Shown in pieces: positions 25,801-39,182 of a stretch of 64,000 nucleotides of DNA. The notes beneath the pieces were generated by a model that did not search any database, had not been told where the DNA came from, and worked only from the letters and a program-made list of their open reading frames with translations. Numbering within the stretch: the stretch's first letter is position 1; the number at the start of each line of letters is the position of its first letter. The position numbers were made by a program, and so were the translations under genes. Source of the stretch: Hermodice carunculata (Eukaryota > Annelida > Polychaeta > Eunicida > Amphinomidae); assembly GCA_964020975.1 (NCBI GenBank), contig OZ026627.1:33925528-33989527 (forward strand). The letters run 5' to 3'.

Positions 25801-26310
25801 GTTTGAAAAATCAATATAACACAGTGTATCAACAATGTCATATATGGAGCGTAACTCTAATAAACCTAGAACACGTGAACATGGGATAACATTAAGAAAA
25901 CTAACACGATTACACAAAAGAAGATAGGACCTCGTCCAAAGTAACACCATAATTACTCGAAACACCCCCCCCCCCTCAATTTCCTGTGTGCCGACCACAA
26001 TATGGCAGGTAAGTATGACAAAATGCCAAAGACACATGAGACATTAAACACCGGGCCTTTAGTAGTTTTATAATCGTGGTCCCCTTTAGTGTATGTATGA
26101 TCACGGTCCCCATCAGTGGACAACAAAATTATGACATAGGTTAGAGACTGCAAACATCTTGCTTCTAAGTTATGTATGGTATTCAATAAAACGTGTACAA
26201 CGAAGCAGTGTGCACAGTGTCTCCTTTGCTGACATCAGCAGCTAGGAATACAGCCCAGGTGCTTTCTTTCTCTGTGCACCAGGTCAACTAGCGCAAGGCT
26301 AACAGTTGTG

Positions 26311-27960
26311 CGGGTGGGGGATAGGGGTTTCATTTCAGTTAGCTTAATTTAACTCAAGGAACGCAAAAGTTAATCTGGCACTGGCAACTTTTGGCTCATA
26401 ATGTGAGATAAAATGCTATTTGGGTGAGAAATAGCCAGGATAACAGACACAATGTCGCTTATCCACTAAATTACTATCTTGGAAATTCCAGTTTGTTAAA
26501 GATGGGCGCCATGGCCGCTCCAACCATAATTGGTTCTTTATGGAGCAGAGACGTGTAACTATGAAAACTCAGTGTAATATGCTGTATCATTTTATCATAT
26601 TTGGAAGTTGCAATGAGAAGCTTTTCAAAAATGCACTGTATCAAAACTTTAAATGATTCTTTTTCAGCAGAAAATTCTTACAACCGAATCCAGCGTGATA
26701 AACTGGGTATTTTAATCTTTGGAGATGTTCTTGATTGAAAATACCACTGGTTATGCATACATACAAAATCATGTCATATATATTGTATATGGGTAAGACT
26801 TTATATTTGAATTTTGATAGCTGCACATATCACCCTTTTCATGTCAGGTTGGGTATAATATTGCATTTAATATTTGTATCCTGGGAATGGCATTTTAGAA
26901 TATAAACAGTGCATGAAAGCACATTTATTAATGCATCGACAACCCAGTCTCCCAGCACATTTTATTGCGCACGCAGCCAAATATTTGTGATATTTTGTAT
27001 AGAGGTTTGCTGCAACTGCATGCATGGACATTTTGACAATGAACTTTTCCCCCTTTTTTAACCAGTTGTACAATGAACCTTTTACAGGCAGGCACATGGA
27101 AAACATACACACATAAATACTAGTGCCTCTGTGGAATAGACGAGAAAGTTTGAGACTTTTCTATTATTTGTGAAATGATGTTTGTTATTTATGGAAGCTT
27201 GAACAGCAAAAGCGTGTGTATTGTGTTTTTCTACTCTTACAGGGCTTATAGACATCGGTAACAGAACAGCACAGATGGTTACATTTCCTTTCCAACACAG
27301 CAGATAATACAATAATGACAGCTGCGTAAATGATTTAGTTTACCAGGATTTAAAAAGAAGTGACTTCATATCATTCAGATATGGATTGATATATTCCACA
27401 CGCATAGGACAGTTAACCGAAATGAGACGATCTTAAGTATTGTCACCTGCTTAAAAATTTTTGGTGATGCCATTGAGTCAAAAAAAAAACAAAAATTTGA
27501 AACTCTGAATAAAGACACATTTTTTTTTATTTGTCTTGCGTACGTACTCCTCGATTTTATGGAGTAAAGAGTTCAGGGAAGAGGAATATGTCATTTTTGA
27601 ATGGCGTACTTTATTAAATATTTCGGAGTCTAATAGGCAAATGATTGAGGGATTTAATTTCGAACGGGCTGGGTCACTATGGGTTTCATTCAGCTACATG
27701 TAAGTCAAGTACTGAAAGATTTAATCTGACACCAGGTCCATTCAGGTTATGTACTGAAATAAAAGGTAATCTGGGTGAAGTACACATGGTAACATATATA
27801 ATGCACCTCTCAGGCTGCATTATAATTTCTACAAACTCTATTTTGACAACGCAGGGAGCCATGGGTTGCTCAGCGACAGCTTTCCCATCATGCAGTATGG
27901 ACGTTCTGAGTCAGCTGAGCTTATTAAAGTTTGGACATCCTTCCTCAATCAATCTTGGCT
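26311..27960 (-). repeat. Partial unit U1' (left array, next to axis)
   Basis: Mirrors 30,560-31,810 with gaps. The stretch 27,165-27,555 has no counterpart on the right. 27,560-27,960 pairs with 30,560-30,960 and forms the innermost stem of the palindrome. The 63 bp segment at 26,492-26,554 (FVKDGRHGRSNHNW in frame 0, open) has a GTAACT in place of GTAAGT. Confidence 0.75.
26492..26554 (+). repeat. 63 bp exon-like segment, copy 3
   Basis: GAAATTCCAG precedes it and GTAACT follows. Frame 0 is open over 21 codons, with the conserved FVK, G, HG, N and W positions but Arg in place of Cys. Confidence 0.35.
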
Positions 27961-29300
27961 TGTCATTATCCGCTCAGGTTTTACTTTTATGATCTCTTGT
28001 AAAACAAGTAATGAATTCTCCTAAAACTTCTTCGGAATATGTTTTCACTAAGGTTCCATCAAAGGTATCATATACAGTAGGTAGTGCTAATAGAACTTCC
28101 AGATTTTTGAAGAACTTTCGAAATTACCAAATGATTGGCAAGAATACATGTTACCATGCCTGATATTAATCCTTTGCCCCTTCTGTACGTGCCTAAGTGT
28201 GTGGTAAGCCTACTTCTAATTTGTAGCTGTGATGCATAGGCCTACACATGCTGTTTTGTATCTAAATCTGTATGTACAGATAATGTTAAATGTACATTTT
28301 CTTCAAACTAAAACGACATTCAAGTTTCATTTTCAGATTGCTTCAGTTTGAATAAACCATATATGTGCCATCCGTATTTGTTTTGTTACTTTAAAGGTAA
28401 ATTTACATAATGCAGTTGATTAAATTGTCAACATTGTCATGGCCCGTGTATGAACAACGCAGTCATGTATCAATACGAGTAAAATGTTTTTGCGGCCTAT
28501 TTACAGCTGTGGTCAATTGACAGAACAGACTAGAAACCTGTGAGAGTTTTGCTCTTGATGGGTGTGGAAAACGATCATTAGATCACACAAAAACTGCTTC
28601 TAAGGAAGCACAAAGGATAAGGGGTTTTGTACCAATAATTTATCCAAGCTACCGGGACATATGATCGATACTATTATGATAACTTTTGCCGGAACTTCAG
28701 ATATGAATGTTGGCCTATAGCCTTATGCATAGATTAAATTTGCTGTGCGAAAGAGTCAGACCTGGAACTGCTGCTGGGTCTATAGTCCATCATGTACCAG
28801 TTAGCCGCGTCACACACATGACAGTGGGCAGGTGGGTGATCTGTTTCAATGTTTATTTAATATGTCTGTGCATTATATAGAATTTGCCTGAAAAACCCAC
28901 CCTTGGTCAAAACATTACAACTCAGAATGATGGTCAACATTCTGTAAACTCCTTATTACATAGGTACCAATTTCATTTTTTAAAAGAACAAAACAAAACC
29001 ATCACTATCAAAAATATAAACAGAAAACAAACAAACACCCAAGCTCCCCCCCCCCAAATTTCAGCCCCTTCCCCTAAAGCACACATAAGCGGCAATTGTT
29101 TTCCACTAAACGTAGGTAATAAAACCTCTGTTTAGTCGATATACTTAGGAATCTGGGGAAACGTTCTGTTTCAAAATTGCAAGATACAGATACTGTCGCT
29201 TTAATTATCTCACAATTACACAAATAGAATATATTGTCATGATCAAATACACATACTTTAACTTTATTTTTATTATGCAAATTTCTAAAAGTGTTGGGAA
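27960..29300 (+). repeat. Arm segment R, third copy at the palindrome axis
   Basis: Direct, diverged (~80%) copy of 48,650-50,865 with several deletions. Shared landmarks are the CTGAGTCAGCTGAGCTT junction, GGTATCATATACAGTAGGTAG, ATGTTACCATGCCTGATATT, ATTGACAGAACAGACTAGAA, TGAATGTTGGCCTATAG, GAATGATGGTCAACATTCT and ACAATTACACAAATAGAATA. Its orientation matches the right arm. Confidence 0.8.
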
Positions 29301-29302
29301 TG

Positions 29303-30550
29303 TTATTCTGCTACAGAATCACAATGACCCGTGCCAAAAGTGTTTTTGTGTGTGTGTATGTGTGTGTGTGTGCGTTGTGTAGTGTGCGCACTGCAAGAGG
29401 TAATACACTTGGGTTTCAACAAACTCAAGAGAGAACTGAGGTAAATTAAAGATTTAAAATCTAAATATAACCAATTGAACATGTTATTTAACCTTCTCGG
29501 GCCGCACCAAACGTGGGCACCGCTGAAGGGAAACAACAGGGCTTCAACATGACCTTTAGAAGAAAGTGGAGCATTACGAACCCCCAGCGGCAAGGAATTC
29601 CAAAAACTGGGTTGTAGAGATAATAATCCCGTTTGTAAAGTATTTATTCTGCAAGAAAGTAAAATTCTGTCTGATGTATAACGCATTTGATGATTGTTCT
29701 CAGTCGGTAGTAATTTGCGCATAAAAAGAGGACAGATGGATCTGACCAACTTAGAGTAAAGTGTTAACTTTAAACGTTTACATCTTTTGCCGTGAGTTGG
29801 TCAAACTAAATGGTCAAGCACTTTTATTTGCCTCGAGATTCTTGTGGCACTAAAACTGGAAGTTCGGCTCTATGTGGCACTGATTCCAGCAAAGCACTAC
29901 TCTTCACGAAGCTTTTGTTTATGATAGGAGCAACATATTCGAGAATCACCCAAAAAAGATGAAATGTATACACTCTCAAGGACGTATAGAGGTATTCTGT
30001 ACATGTTCTTATTCTCCTCGAGAACGGAGCTGCTGAAATTTACTATGAAATTTAATCTTGGATGGTTGGCCTTATTTTGTTTTTAGTTTGTTTTACTTGG
30101 GTGGGGGGGGGGATTTGTGTTTTTTTTTATTCAAGATATGATCATTCCTTTAATTTTATCAAGATTCAATTTTCCATTCTTACCATTTTCCTAAACTACC
30201 AACAAATTTTAATACAAACTAATAGCCATTGCTTCGTGATTTGCTAAAACCTTCATGCGTGATGTGTCGTCTGCAAACATGTACATTCTGCACAAAATGT
30301 ATTCTACCAAATCACTGATAAACACCCATACAAAACATAGCAACAGTCTGAAAACGTTCCCCTGGGATACACCTGACTCTTTCCTTACCCAGTTTGACGA
30401 TGCACCATGTACAACCACCCTCTGTTTTCAATCTGTTAGAAAAGACTGAACCCAAAATAAGAATGGGTGTCTTACATCATTATCCTATCAAAACTTCTGT
30501 ATAAGGGTTCTAAGCCAATTTCCGTCAAACAGCCTTTGATATATCTAAAT
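29303..30550 (-). mobile_element. LINE with RT remnant at the palindrome axis
   Basis: Reverse strand. From 5' to 3': a piece like the region before the YADD box (FLTD, then QRVVVHGASSNWVRKESG and GVSQGNVF), then MFADDTS, the catalytic aspartate pair. Further downstream is a C-terminal tail with SFWNSLPLGVRNAPLSSK, typical of CR1/Jockey-type non-LTR elements. A (TG)n/(CA)n stretch lies at the 3' end (29,345-29,375). It is 5'-truncated, with stops and frameshifts. It carries more LINE than the related tails in the arms. Confidence 0.8.
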
Positions 30551-30559
30551 TGGCGAAGG

Positions 30560-31810
30560 ATGTCCAAACTTTAACAAGCTTGATTGACGAAAGGATGTCC
30601 AAACTTTAATCTCAGCTGACTCAGAACTTCCATACTGCATGATGGTAAAGCTGTCGCTGAGCAACCCATGGCTCCCTGCTTTTTCAAAATAGAGTTTTTA
30701 GAAATTGTAATGCAGCCTGAGAGCTGCATTATATATGTTACCATGTGTACTTCACCCAGATTACCTTTTATTTCAGTACATTACTTGAATGGACCTGGTG
30801 TCGGATTTAATCTTCAGTACTTGACTTACATGTAGCTGAATGAAACCCATAGTGACCCAGCCCGTTCGAAATTAAATCCCTCAATCATTTGCCTATTAGA
30901 CTCCGAAATATTTAATAAAGTACGCCATTCAAAAATGACATATTCCTCTTCCCTGAACTCTTTAGTCTCAAACTTTCTCGTCTATTTCATATAGGCACCA
31001 GTATTTATGTGTGTATGTTTGCCATGTGCCTGCCTGTGTAAGGTTCATTGTACAAACGGTTAAAAAAGGGGAGAAAAGCTCATTGTCAAAATGTCCATGC
31101 ATGCAGTTGCAGCAAACCTCTATACAAAATATCACAAATATTTGGCTGTGTGCGCATTAAAATGTGCCGGGAGACTGGTTTGTCGATGCATCAATAAATG
31201 TGCTTTCATGCACTTTTTATATTTTAAAATGCCATTCCCAGGATACATATATTAAATACAATATTGTACCCAACCTGACATAAAGGGGTGATATGTGCAG
31301 CTATCAAAATTCAAGTAAAAAGTTACCGATATACAACATATGACATGATTTTGTATGTATGCATAACCAGTGGTATTTTCAATCAAGAACATCTCCAGTG
31401 ATTAAAAAAACACCATTTTATCATGCTGGATTCGGTTTTTAAGAATTTGCTGCTGAAAAAGAATCATTTAAAATTTTGATACAATGCATTTTTGAAAAGC
31501 TTCTCATTGCAACTTCCGAATATGATACAATGATACAGCGTATTACACTGAGTTTTCATATCTCTACGTCTCTACTGCATCAAGGGCCAGCTGTGGTTGG
31601 GGCACCCATGGTTTCCTGCCTTAACAAACTGGAATTTCCAAGATAGTACGTTAGTGGGAAAGCTGCATTGTGTCTGTTACCCTGGCTACTTCTCACCCAA
31701 ATCGCATTTTATCTCACATTATGAGCCAATAGTTCCCAGTGCCAGAGTTAAAGTTTGAGTTGCTTGAGTTAAATTAAGCTAATTGAAATAAAACCCCCAT
31801 CCCCCAGCTG
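30560..31810 (+). repeat. Partial unit U1 (right array, next to axis)
   Basis: Inverted partner of 26,311-27,960. It contains module a (30,640-30,830) and module b (31,570-31,790). It lacks about 390 bp present on the left after the stem. Confidence 0.75.
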
Positions 31811-34800
31811 CACAACTGGTAGCCGTGCGCTAGTTGACCTGGTGGACAGAGAAAGAAAGCATCTGGGCTGATGTCAGCAAAGGAGACACTGTGCACACTG
31901 CTTCGCTGTATAAGTTTTATTGAATGCAATACATAATTTAGAAGCAACAGGTTTGAAGTCTCTAATCTATGTCATAACTTTGTTGTCCACTGACGGGGAC
32001 CATGATCATACAAACACTTAAGGAGACCACGATAATAAAAGTAATAAAGGCCCAGTATTTAATGTCTCGTGTGTCTTTGGCATTTTGTCATGCTTTCCTG
32101 CCATATTGTGGTCAGCACACTTGAAATTTATGTCTTGTTTTATTTTGTTTTGTTTTATTTTTTTTCCGAGAGATAATGGTGTCACTTCGGACGAAGTCAT
32201 ATCATCTTTGTGTAATCGTGTTAGTTTTCTTAATGTTATCCCATGTTCACGTGTTCTAGGTTTTTAGTGTTACAGTCCATTTATGACATTGTCGAAATAC
32301 TGTGTTATAGTGATTTTTCATACTTGTACCTCTAACAAGTGTCGAAAGGCAGATCAAGCTGGGGTATCCAGGTCTTCTAGACTTAATAGACTAAATGTTT
32401 TTAAAAATGGTAATAAAGCATTAGTGGTGCATTGCGTCCTAAGCTCTTGCTACGCCAGCTAGGCTCTTTTTCTAATGAATTACATGATACACCAATGTAC
32501 AAGGTGGGAAACGCTAAATGTAAACCAATTTTTCTCTCTGGTTACCTCTGAGTGGTCACTCTGCATGTGCAGAAAATCGAATGTTTTGCACATTATTTGA
32601 ACATAAGGGTCGATGCAATCTTCCCCTCGACTTAACTTTCTTTCACAAATTAATGTAATATTCAAGTATGTGAAGAGTCAAACACTGAAGACAAGTTTTT
32701 GTTGGCTTTCTGGACGTTTTTTCTCTGAGAGCATGTCCTGATCAGTTTGGGTCAATCATATTTATATCTTTTGATAAACTCAGCTCAATACTGTATATTA
32801 TATCAAGCCACATACCCATAAAGATGTCGGAAACAAGTGGTGAATCGAACCCCCACCCCCACCCCCAACAAATGGTTAGCTTGTAAACACAAGAAAAGAG
32901 CTACCTTACGATGGACAAACTCTCTTTGCGTTACACTTATATCTACAAATGAAGGGTCACAGCACTAATAAAATTCAGGTGTGCTTATTCTAACCAAACA
33001 GTATCATAACTGCCTTTGTTTCAGAGATTCGATTTTTTTCTTTTTTGTTTTTTCTGGTACAATGACATGGTAAAATAAGCTATTTACACATATACACAGC
33101 TGTCATGGTAATATTAACTGGTGCGTCAATGAAATAGAAAGCATCTGGGATGTACTTAATAGTAGTTTGAGACGAGTACGTGTCGATATCATAGTTCCGA
33201 ACCTTATCCAATTCAAAAATCATCCAAAAGCGTGACAAGCCCATCAACATGAACATCACCAAACAACACAAGAAGACTTGAAAATCCACCAAGCATTACA
33301 TTATTCATTCAACATCCGAAGATGATAAGGTGCCATATTGAAAACATAAAATAATAACTGTCACGAAATTTAGAAGGGCGAAACAGTTTAAACAATGGCA
33401 TAAAATCGCATCGAAACTCCGAGCAAACAAGAAACTTCCGTGATGAAAACCTGTCAGCCATCAAACAGGAAAAGTTGATATTCGGAAATCCATGGTGCAC
33501 ATACCAACAACTTAGACAAACTTTTATGTCAGTGAATGAATGTGCACTGCAGCATGATGTAAAATATCTCTTTCCTTACTTCAGACAGGTTCCAGCTAAG
33601 GTTAACAGTAGCTTAAATCAAACCAAATAGTGCTGGGAGACATGACCAATATTCATAAATTCCAAACCCAACAAAGACAGGAAAGAGATCCCAGAGTTGC
33701 GAAAGCGTCAACAATCATTTTCCAATACCAATGTCAAGAAACAAATTTCACTCCTGACTTGACACAGCCAGTCACCAACTTAAGGCATCTGGTGGTTTAA
33801 ACCGGCCCTTACAACCTTTGAAATGTTCTTCATCAACTACAGACCATACTGTTTCCAAAATGAATATGCCTAACCACTCAACGCCTAATTTTTTTTATTT
33901 CTACTAAAAAATAAAGAGACCTGGTCGGTCTTTCACGTTTTAGTTCTCCAACATTGTCAAAAAGGAGGCCTACATCCTTTTTGTGATATTTATGAATCTA
34001 GAACATTATAAACACACTCTACCGCCATTATAACTTTGAATGAGAGTACACAGCCCTCAATACAACACAACCAATGAAGTATTTACCAAATAGTGCAGAA
34101 AAACATGACGCATATTCATAAATTCCAAACCCAACAATGACAGCAAAGATATCCCAGAGTTACAAAGCATCAACATTCATCTTCCAATAACAATGTGAAG
34201 AAACAAATTTCACTTCTGAGAAAGCTCTCAAAATCGGTGTATATTCTGGCAAAGGAATAAAGCTTCATACATAGACACTACAACTGGCCCAAGTAGAATA
34301 TTACTATCCAGGTAAGGCCAACTTACCATGTAAAATTCAAAATCATCACACTGGTCATTTGGTCAAAATAAAAAATATAATTCATTATTATCTTTATACA
34401 TCATTGTATCTAGAAACAAACATTTAATGTTATTCTCTAAAATTTGCCAAAGTTCTGAAAGCCCTGTGAAAGTAGAAAAAAACCTAATACTATGTACACA
34501 TTCTTTGGCTGTCCCTCTTTTGCTAAACACAATAAATCAACACACGCAAAACAAAGGTTCCAAAATATCTCATCTATGCCAGAATTCTTTGTTCATAAAA
34601 GCAGATTATTCACCATAAGGACAACATCATGTCATCAATGACCGACGGTTATACTGTAAATACACATACCACTACACAAGACAAGGCCCATAGCCCCCTG
34701 GATATCAATCTGAAAATGAATTAGTAATCATATTGTGTGTATACACTAAGATCATACAAGTATTCAAGGGGATCAAATTAAGACAAAAACTGAAAGGAGT

Positions 34801-36087
34801 GTGACTATAAAAATACAAAAAGATAATCCATATTTTAAATGAAACCAAAATATTACAAGTACTCAAGGCTTAGTATTAATTATAACTGTGTCTCGCCTTT
34901 TAATCATATTTTTTTCTCATTTATTTGCAAAATTGTGAGCAGCCACAGAACCAAATTTCATTGAGTAATTGAGGTGTGAGGTAAGGAGCAAGAGTTTTTA
35001 TTTTGGTCATAGTCTGTTTTCAATGTAATCTTGTTGGCCTTATTTGTGCGTGTTTTTTCGCATGTGGACGTTAGTTGCATTCCAATTCCAGTATTGTAAA
35101 TACTCTGTGGTATTGACTTCTCACACTTACAGTTTTCAACTGTGTCGAAAGACAGCTCTGCAAAAGTTAGCTGTGGCCTGGGCGCTCATGGCTTCTTGTC
35201 ATAACAAATTTTTGAATATGTTTATTTAGCACGAGAGCTGCATTATTTATCTTACAATGTAAATTTTTCTCCCAAATCGTATTATGTTTTGGATTAGTGG
35301 CTGCATCCACACAGGACAAAATTAAACTTTCGGATAGTTGAGTTAAATCCGGTCTACAATAGTACAGGTGCACTCGAGTCCATTTACAAATCTTATTGAC
35401 ACAAGGTTGACAGGACCTGCTGTCAGTTTGCATCATTAACAACTGTGCCAATGTCACTCGCGAGTCAATGGAGCCAGGACATCAATTTATTTTCATATTT
35501 GTACCACACCAATTGATGCTAGTGGACAGTTTCATATAAAATGTTGAAAGCAACCATAATCAATGCCAGGAAAATGAAGTTATATAGTTTGTTGGAACTG
35601 GAAGCCATGAGTGCTCAAGCGACAGCTGCCCTATGACGCAGTTTAGAAGTTTAAGTGTGAAAAATCAATACCACAGTGTAGTAACAATATCAGAATTGGG
35701 CTACAACTCATATAAACGTACAGCACACACAAAGTGATCCCTATTGAACCGGTGTTACTGAGTTCCCGATTTCATCCTGTTAGGATGGAGTTAAAAGTGT
35801 TCACTATTTCTTCCTTGAATGTAATAGGTATGATCTACACAGTAACGAATTACATATTTAAATGCTTTCTTCTACGAATTTTAATCTGAAACCTTATGGT
35901 TTGGAATTGAAGGACGGAGGACTACCAAAGGTCAAAATGAGGCCATTCATGATCACATTAAGCTATGTGGAAGGTTGAGAGTATGATCTTGTGTTGGAAC
36001 TTCGGAAAGTTGTCACTCTTGCTGAAAAACAATTCTCTTTTTCCCTTTTCCTTTCTTAACTCTCAAAGTGCTTATTCATGATTGAGA

Positions 36088-36150
36088 CAAAAGCTTTCCT
36101 CGGGACAGTTTGTGCACAATGCGCACAAAGTGTCCTCAGGAAAGCTGTTG
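36088..36150. other. 63-nt hairpin, right-array homologue
   Basis: Mirror of 22,751-22,813 with a TTTGTGCACA / TGCGCACAAA core around a central A. Same length and the same outer CTTTCCTC/AGGAAAG pairing. Some changes are on one side of the stem only. The next unit (U3) has lost this hairpin in a ~190 bp deletion near 43,210. Confidence 0.65.
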
Positions 36151-37659
36151 ACTAAAACTATTTTTTGCTTTAGGCTAGCCTTGCTGGTATTTGAATGAAA
36201 AGTGTCTTGACGAGGAATTTTAATCTCTTAACCATTATATGTTTAACGGTAAGGTGAAAACGACTGTACAAGTGACTAGGACTTTAAGGGTTTAATTGTG
36301 GTTCTGTTTATTAAGCATCTATGCACTGGTGTTTAAAGTCTGCATGTTGTCTTGTTTTATATGTAGAAAAGGCCGTCAGACAGGCTGGGGAACCTGTTGG
36401 CCAATTCTTGTTGCTATAAAAAATATGATTAAACCATAACAGAATTAGTCAAGAGAACCAGAATAATACAAATGCGTAGTGGAACCAAAATAATACAAGT
36501 ACGTGAGGCTAAAATAATGTTTAATATCTGAAATGCTGTACTTGGCTGTTCTTATAATCCTTTCCTTTATTTTTCCGTCATAGTTGTAGTAAGTGCACCA
36601 AGTTTCATAGAATAGAGATAATGTTACTAGATGAGCAAAAGCTTGTTTTGGCCAAAGGATCGTTTGTGTTTATTAATGGTCTTCGTGTTTTTTACACATT
36701 TTTTGTGTAATCTTTGCACGTGCATATACTCTACGTTTATTTGAGTTGCTCAATTCTGATATTGTTAAAACACTTCATTGTATTGATTCTTCATGGTTAG
36801 ACTTTCACACTGTGTGGTGGACAAGCTGTTGCATGGAGCACCCATGGCTCCCTGCATTTACAAACTGGAGTTTGTAGAAATCATAATTTGGTTTTTCTAA
36901 CTCAATGGCATCATCACAGAATTTTAAGCAGGTGACAATACTCCAGGTTGTCTGCTTTCTGGTTACTGTCATTTTAAGCATGTGGAATATATCAATCAAT
37001 ATTTGAATGATATGAAGTCACTTCTTGTTAAATCCTGGTAAACTAAACCATTTACACAGCTGTCTTTATTGTATTATCTGGTGTGTTGGAAAAGAAAATA
37101 AATCATCATCTGGACTGTACTGTTACCAATGTCCGTAAGACCTATAAAGTCTAGAAAAACACAATACACACAGTCTTGCTGTTCAACTTTCACTGAGTAG
37201 CAAACATCATTTCACAAATAATAAAAAAGTCACAAGGTTTCTCCTCTATTCCTTATGGGCACTAGTATTTATGTGTGTTTATAAATGTACATTTTACGCC
37301 CTGTTTATATTCTAAAATGCCCTTCCCATGATACAAATATTAAATACAATATTATACCCAACTTGACATGAAAAGAGGGATATATATGCAAATATAAAAA
37401 TTTGAATAAAATGTCCTACCGATGCACAATATATGACTTGCTTTTTATGAATGCATAGCCACCGGTATATTCAATCAAGAACACTTCCAACGAGGTGAAA
37501 AAACACCATTTTGTTATGGTGGATTCTTTTTTAAGAATTTTCCTCTCAAAAGAATCCTTTTAATATTTTGATGCAATGCTTTTTTTTCAAAAGCTTCCCA
37601 TTGAAACTTCCAACTGTGATACAATAATACACCGTATTAAACTGATTTTTCATACTTAC

Positions 37660-37722
37660 ACGTCTCTACTTCATAAAGATCTAGCTGTAGTTGGGACACC
37701 CATGGCTTCCTGCCTTAAGGAA
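37660..37722 (-). repeat. 63 bp exon-like segment, copy 4
   Basis: Reverse strand, after GAAATTCCAG and before GTAAGTATG. Frame 0 starts FLKAGSHGCPNYS and then has two stops. Confidence 0.35.
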
Positions 37723-37936
37723 CTGGAATTTCCAAGATAGTAATTTCAGTTGGAAAGCTGCATTTTGTCTGTTACCCTGTTTATTTCTCACCCAAATCGT
37801 ATTTTATTTCACATTAGGACCTAAACGTAGGCAGTGCCAGAGTAAATTTTTCATTTCTTGAGTTAAACTGAACTAAATGAAATTACACCACCTCCACACA
37901 ACTGCTAGCCTTGTGCTAGTTAATTTTTATACGTAC

Positions 37937-37999
37937 ACGTCTCCACTGCATCAAGAGCCAGCTGTGGTTGGGGCACCCATGGTTTCCTGCCTTATCAAA
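37937..37999 (-). repeat. 63 bp exon-like segment, copy 5
   Basis: Reverse strand, after AAAATTCCAG and before GTACGT. Frame 0 is open over 21 codons: FDKAGNHGCPNHSWLLMQ, then WRR. Confidence 0.4.
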
Positions 38000-39182
38000 C
38001 TGGAATTTTCAAGATAGTAGTTTAAATGGAAAGCTGCATTGTGTCTGTTACCCTGTCTATTTCTCACCCAAATCGTATTTTATTTCACATTAGGACCTAA
38101 ATGCAGGCAGTGCCAGATTGAAGTTTTGAGTACTTCAGTTAAATTGACCTAAATGAATTAAACCACCCCCACACAACTGTTAGCCTTGTGCTAGTTGGCC
38201 TGGTGGACAGAGAAAGAAAGCCTCTGGGCTGTATTCCTACCCGCTGATGTCAGCAAAGGAGACACTGTGCACACTGCGTCCCTGTATAAGTTTTATTGAA
38301 TGCAATATGTATCTTAGAAGCAACAGGTTTGAAGTCTCTAATCTATGTCATAATTCTGTTGTCCACTGACGGGGACCATGATCATACAAACACTTAAGGA
38401 GACCACGATAATAAAAATAATGAAGGCCCGGTATATGATGTCTCGTGTCTTGGCATTTTGTCATGCTTTCCTGCCATATTGTGGTCAGCACACTTGAAAT
38501 TTATGTCTTGTTTTGTTTTGTTTTGTTTTTGTTTTTTCTTTTTTTTCCGAGTGATTATGGTGTCACTTTGGACAAAGCTATATCATATTTGTGTAATCGT
38601 GTTAGTTTTCTTAATGTTATCCCATGTTCACGTGTTCTAGGTTTTTAGTGTAACAGTCCATTTATGACATTGTTGAAATACTGTGTTATAGTGATTTTTC
38701 ATAATTGTACCTCTAACAAGTGTCGAAAGGCAGATCAAGCTGGGGCACCAAAGTCTCCTAGACTTAATAGACTGAAAGTTTTTAAAAATTGTAATAAAGC
38801 AGTAGTGGTGCATTGCGTCCTAAGCTCTTGCTACGCCATCTAGGCCCTATATCTTATGAATCACATGATACACCAATGTACAAAGTGGGAAACGCTAAAT
38901 GTAAACCAATTTTTCTCTCTGGTTACCTCTGAGTGGTCACGCAGCAGGTGCAGAAAATGGAATGTTTTTCACACTATTTGAACATAAGGGTCGATGCAAT
39001 CTTCCCCTCGACTTAACTTGCTTTTACACACAAATGTAATACTCAAGTATGTGAAGAGTGAAACACTGAAGACAAGTTTCAGTTGGCTTTCTGGAAGTTT
39101 TTTCTTGGAGAGCATGTCCTGACCAATTGGGGTCAATCAAATTAATATCTTTTGATAATCTCATCTCAACACAGTATATTAT

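Larger units (their letters stand above)
20621..26310 (-). repeat. Full higher-order unit U2' (left array)
   Basis: Reverse complement of the right-hand units at about 88-90%. It is shorter than 31,811-38,171 mainly because it lacks about 850 bp equivalent to 34,110-34,960. It contains modules h and g (20,640-21,150), f (22,050-22,190), the hairpin (22,751-22,813), the inverted e/d pair (23,180-23,830) and c (25,740-25,860), and minisatellite patches near 22,430 and 26,050-26,120. Confidence 0.8.
31811..38171 (+). repeat. Full higher-order unit U2 (right array)
   Basis: 6,361 bp unit, repeated directly at 38,172-44,645. Contents in order: TGATGTCAGCAAAGGAGACA landmark, minisatellite patch (31,990-32,060), module c (32,330-32,520), a C-rich stretch (32,850-32,872), the KYIPDAFYF segment on the reverse strand (33,085-33,240), an AT-rich stretch with no recognised content (33,300-34,960), modules d and e in opposite orientations (35,110-35,470 and 35,590-35,730), the hairpin, minisatellite (36,440-36,510), and modules f, g and h (36,790-38,150). 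Confidence 0.85.

Noticed and set aside
29340-29380. (TG)n stretch as an independent feature
   Set aside because: Short and placed at the LINE 3' end; treated as part of that element.
35167-35457. 96-codon reverse frame repeated at 42,450-42,740
   Set aside because: It crosses module d and is kept between U2 and U3 because they are recent duplicates; it is broken in the left array and U4.
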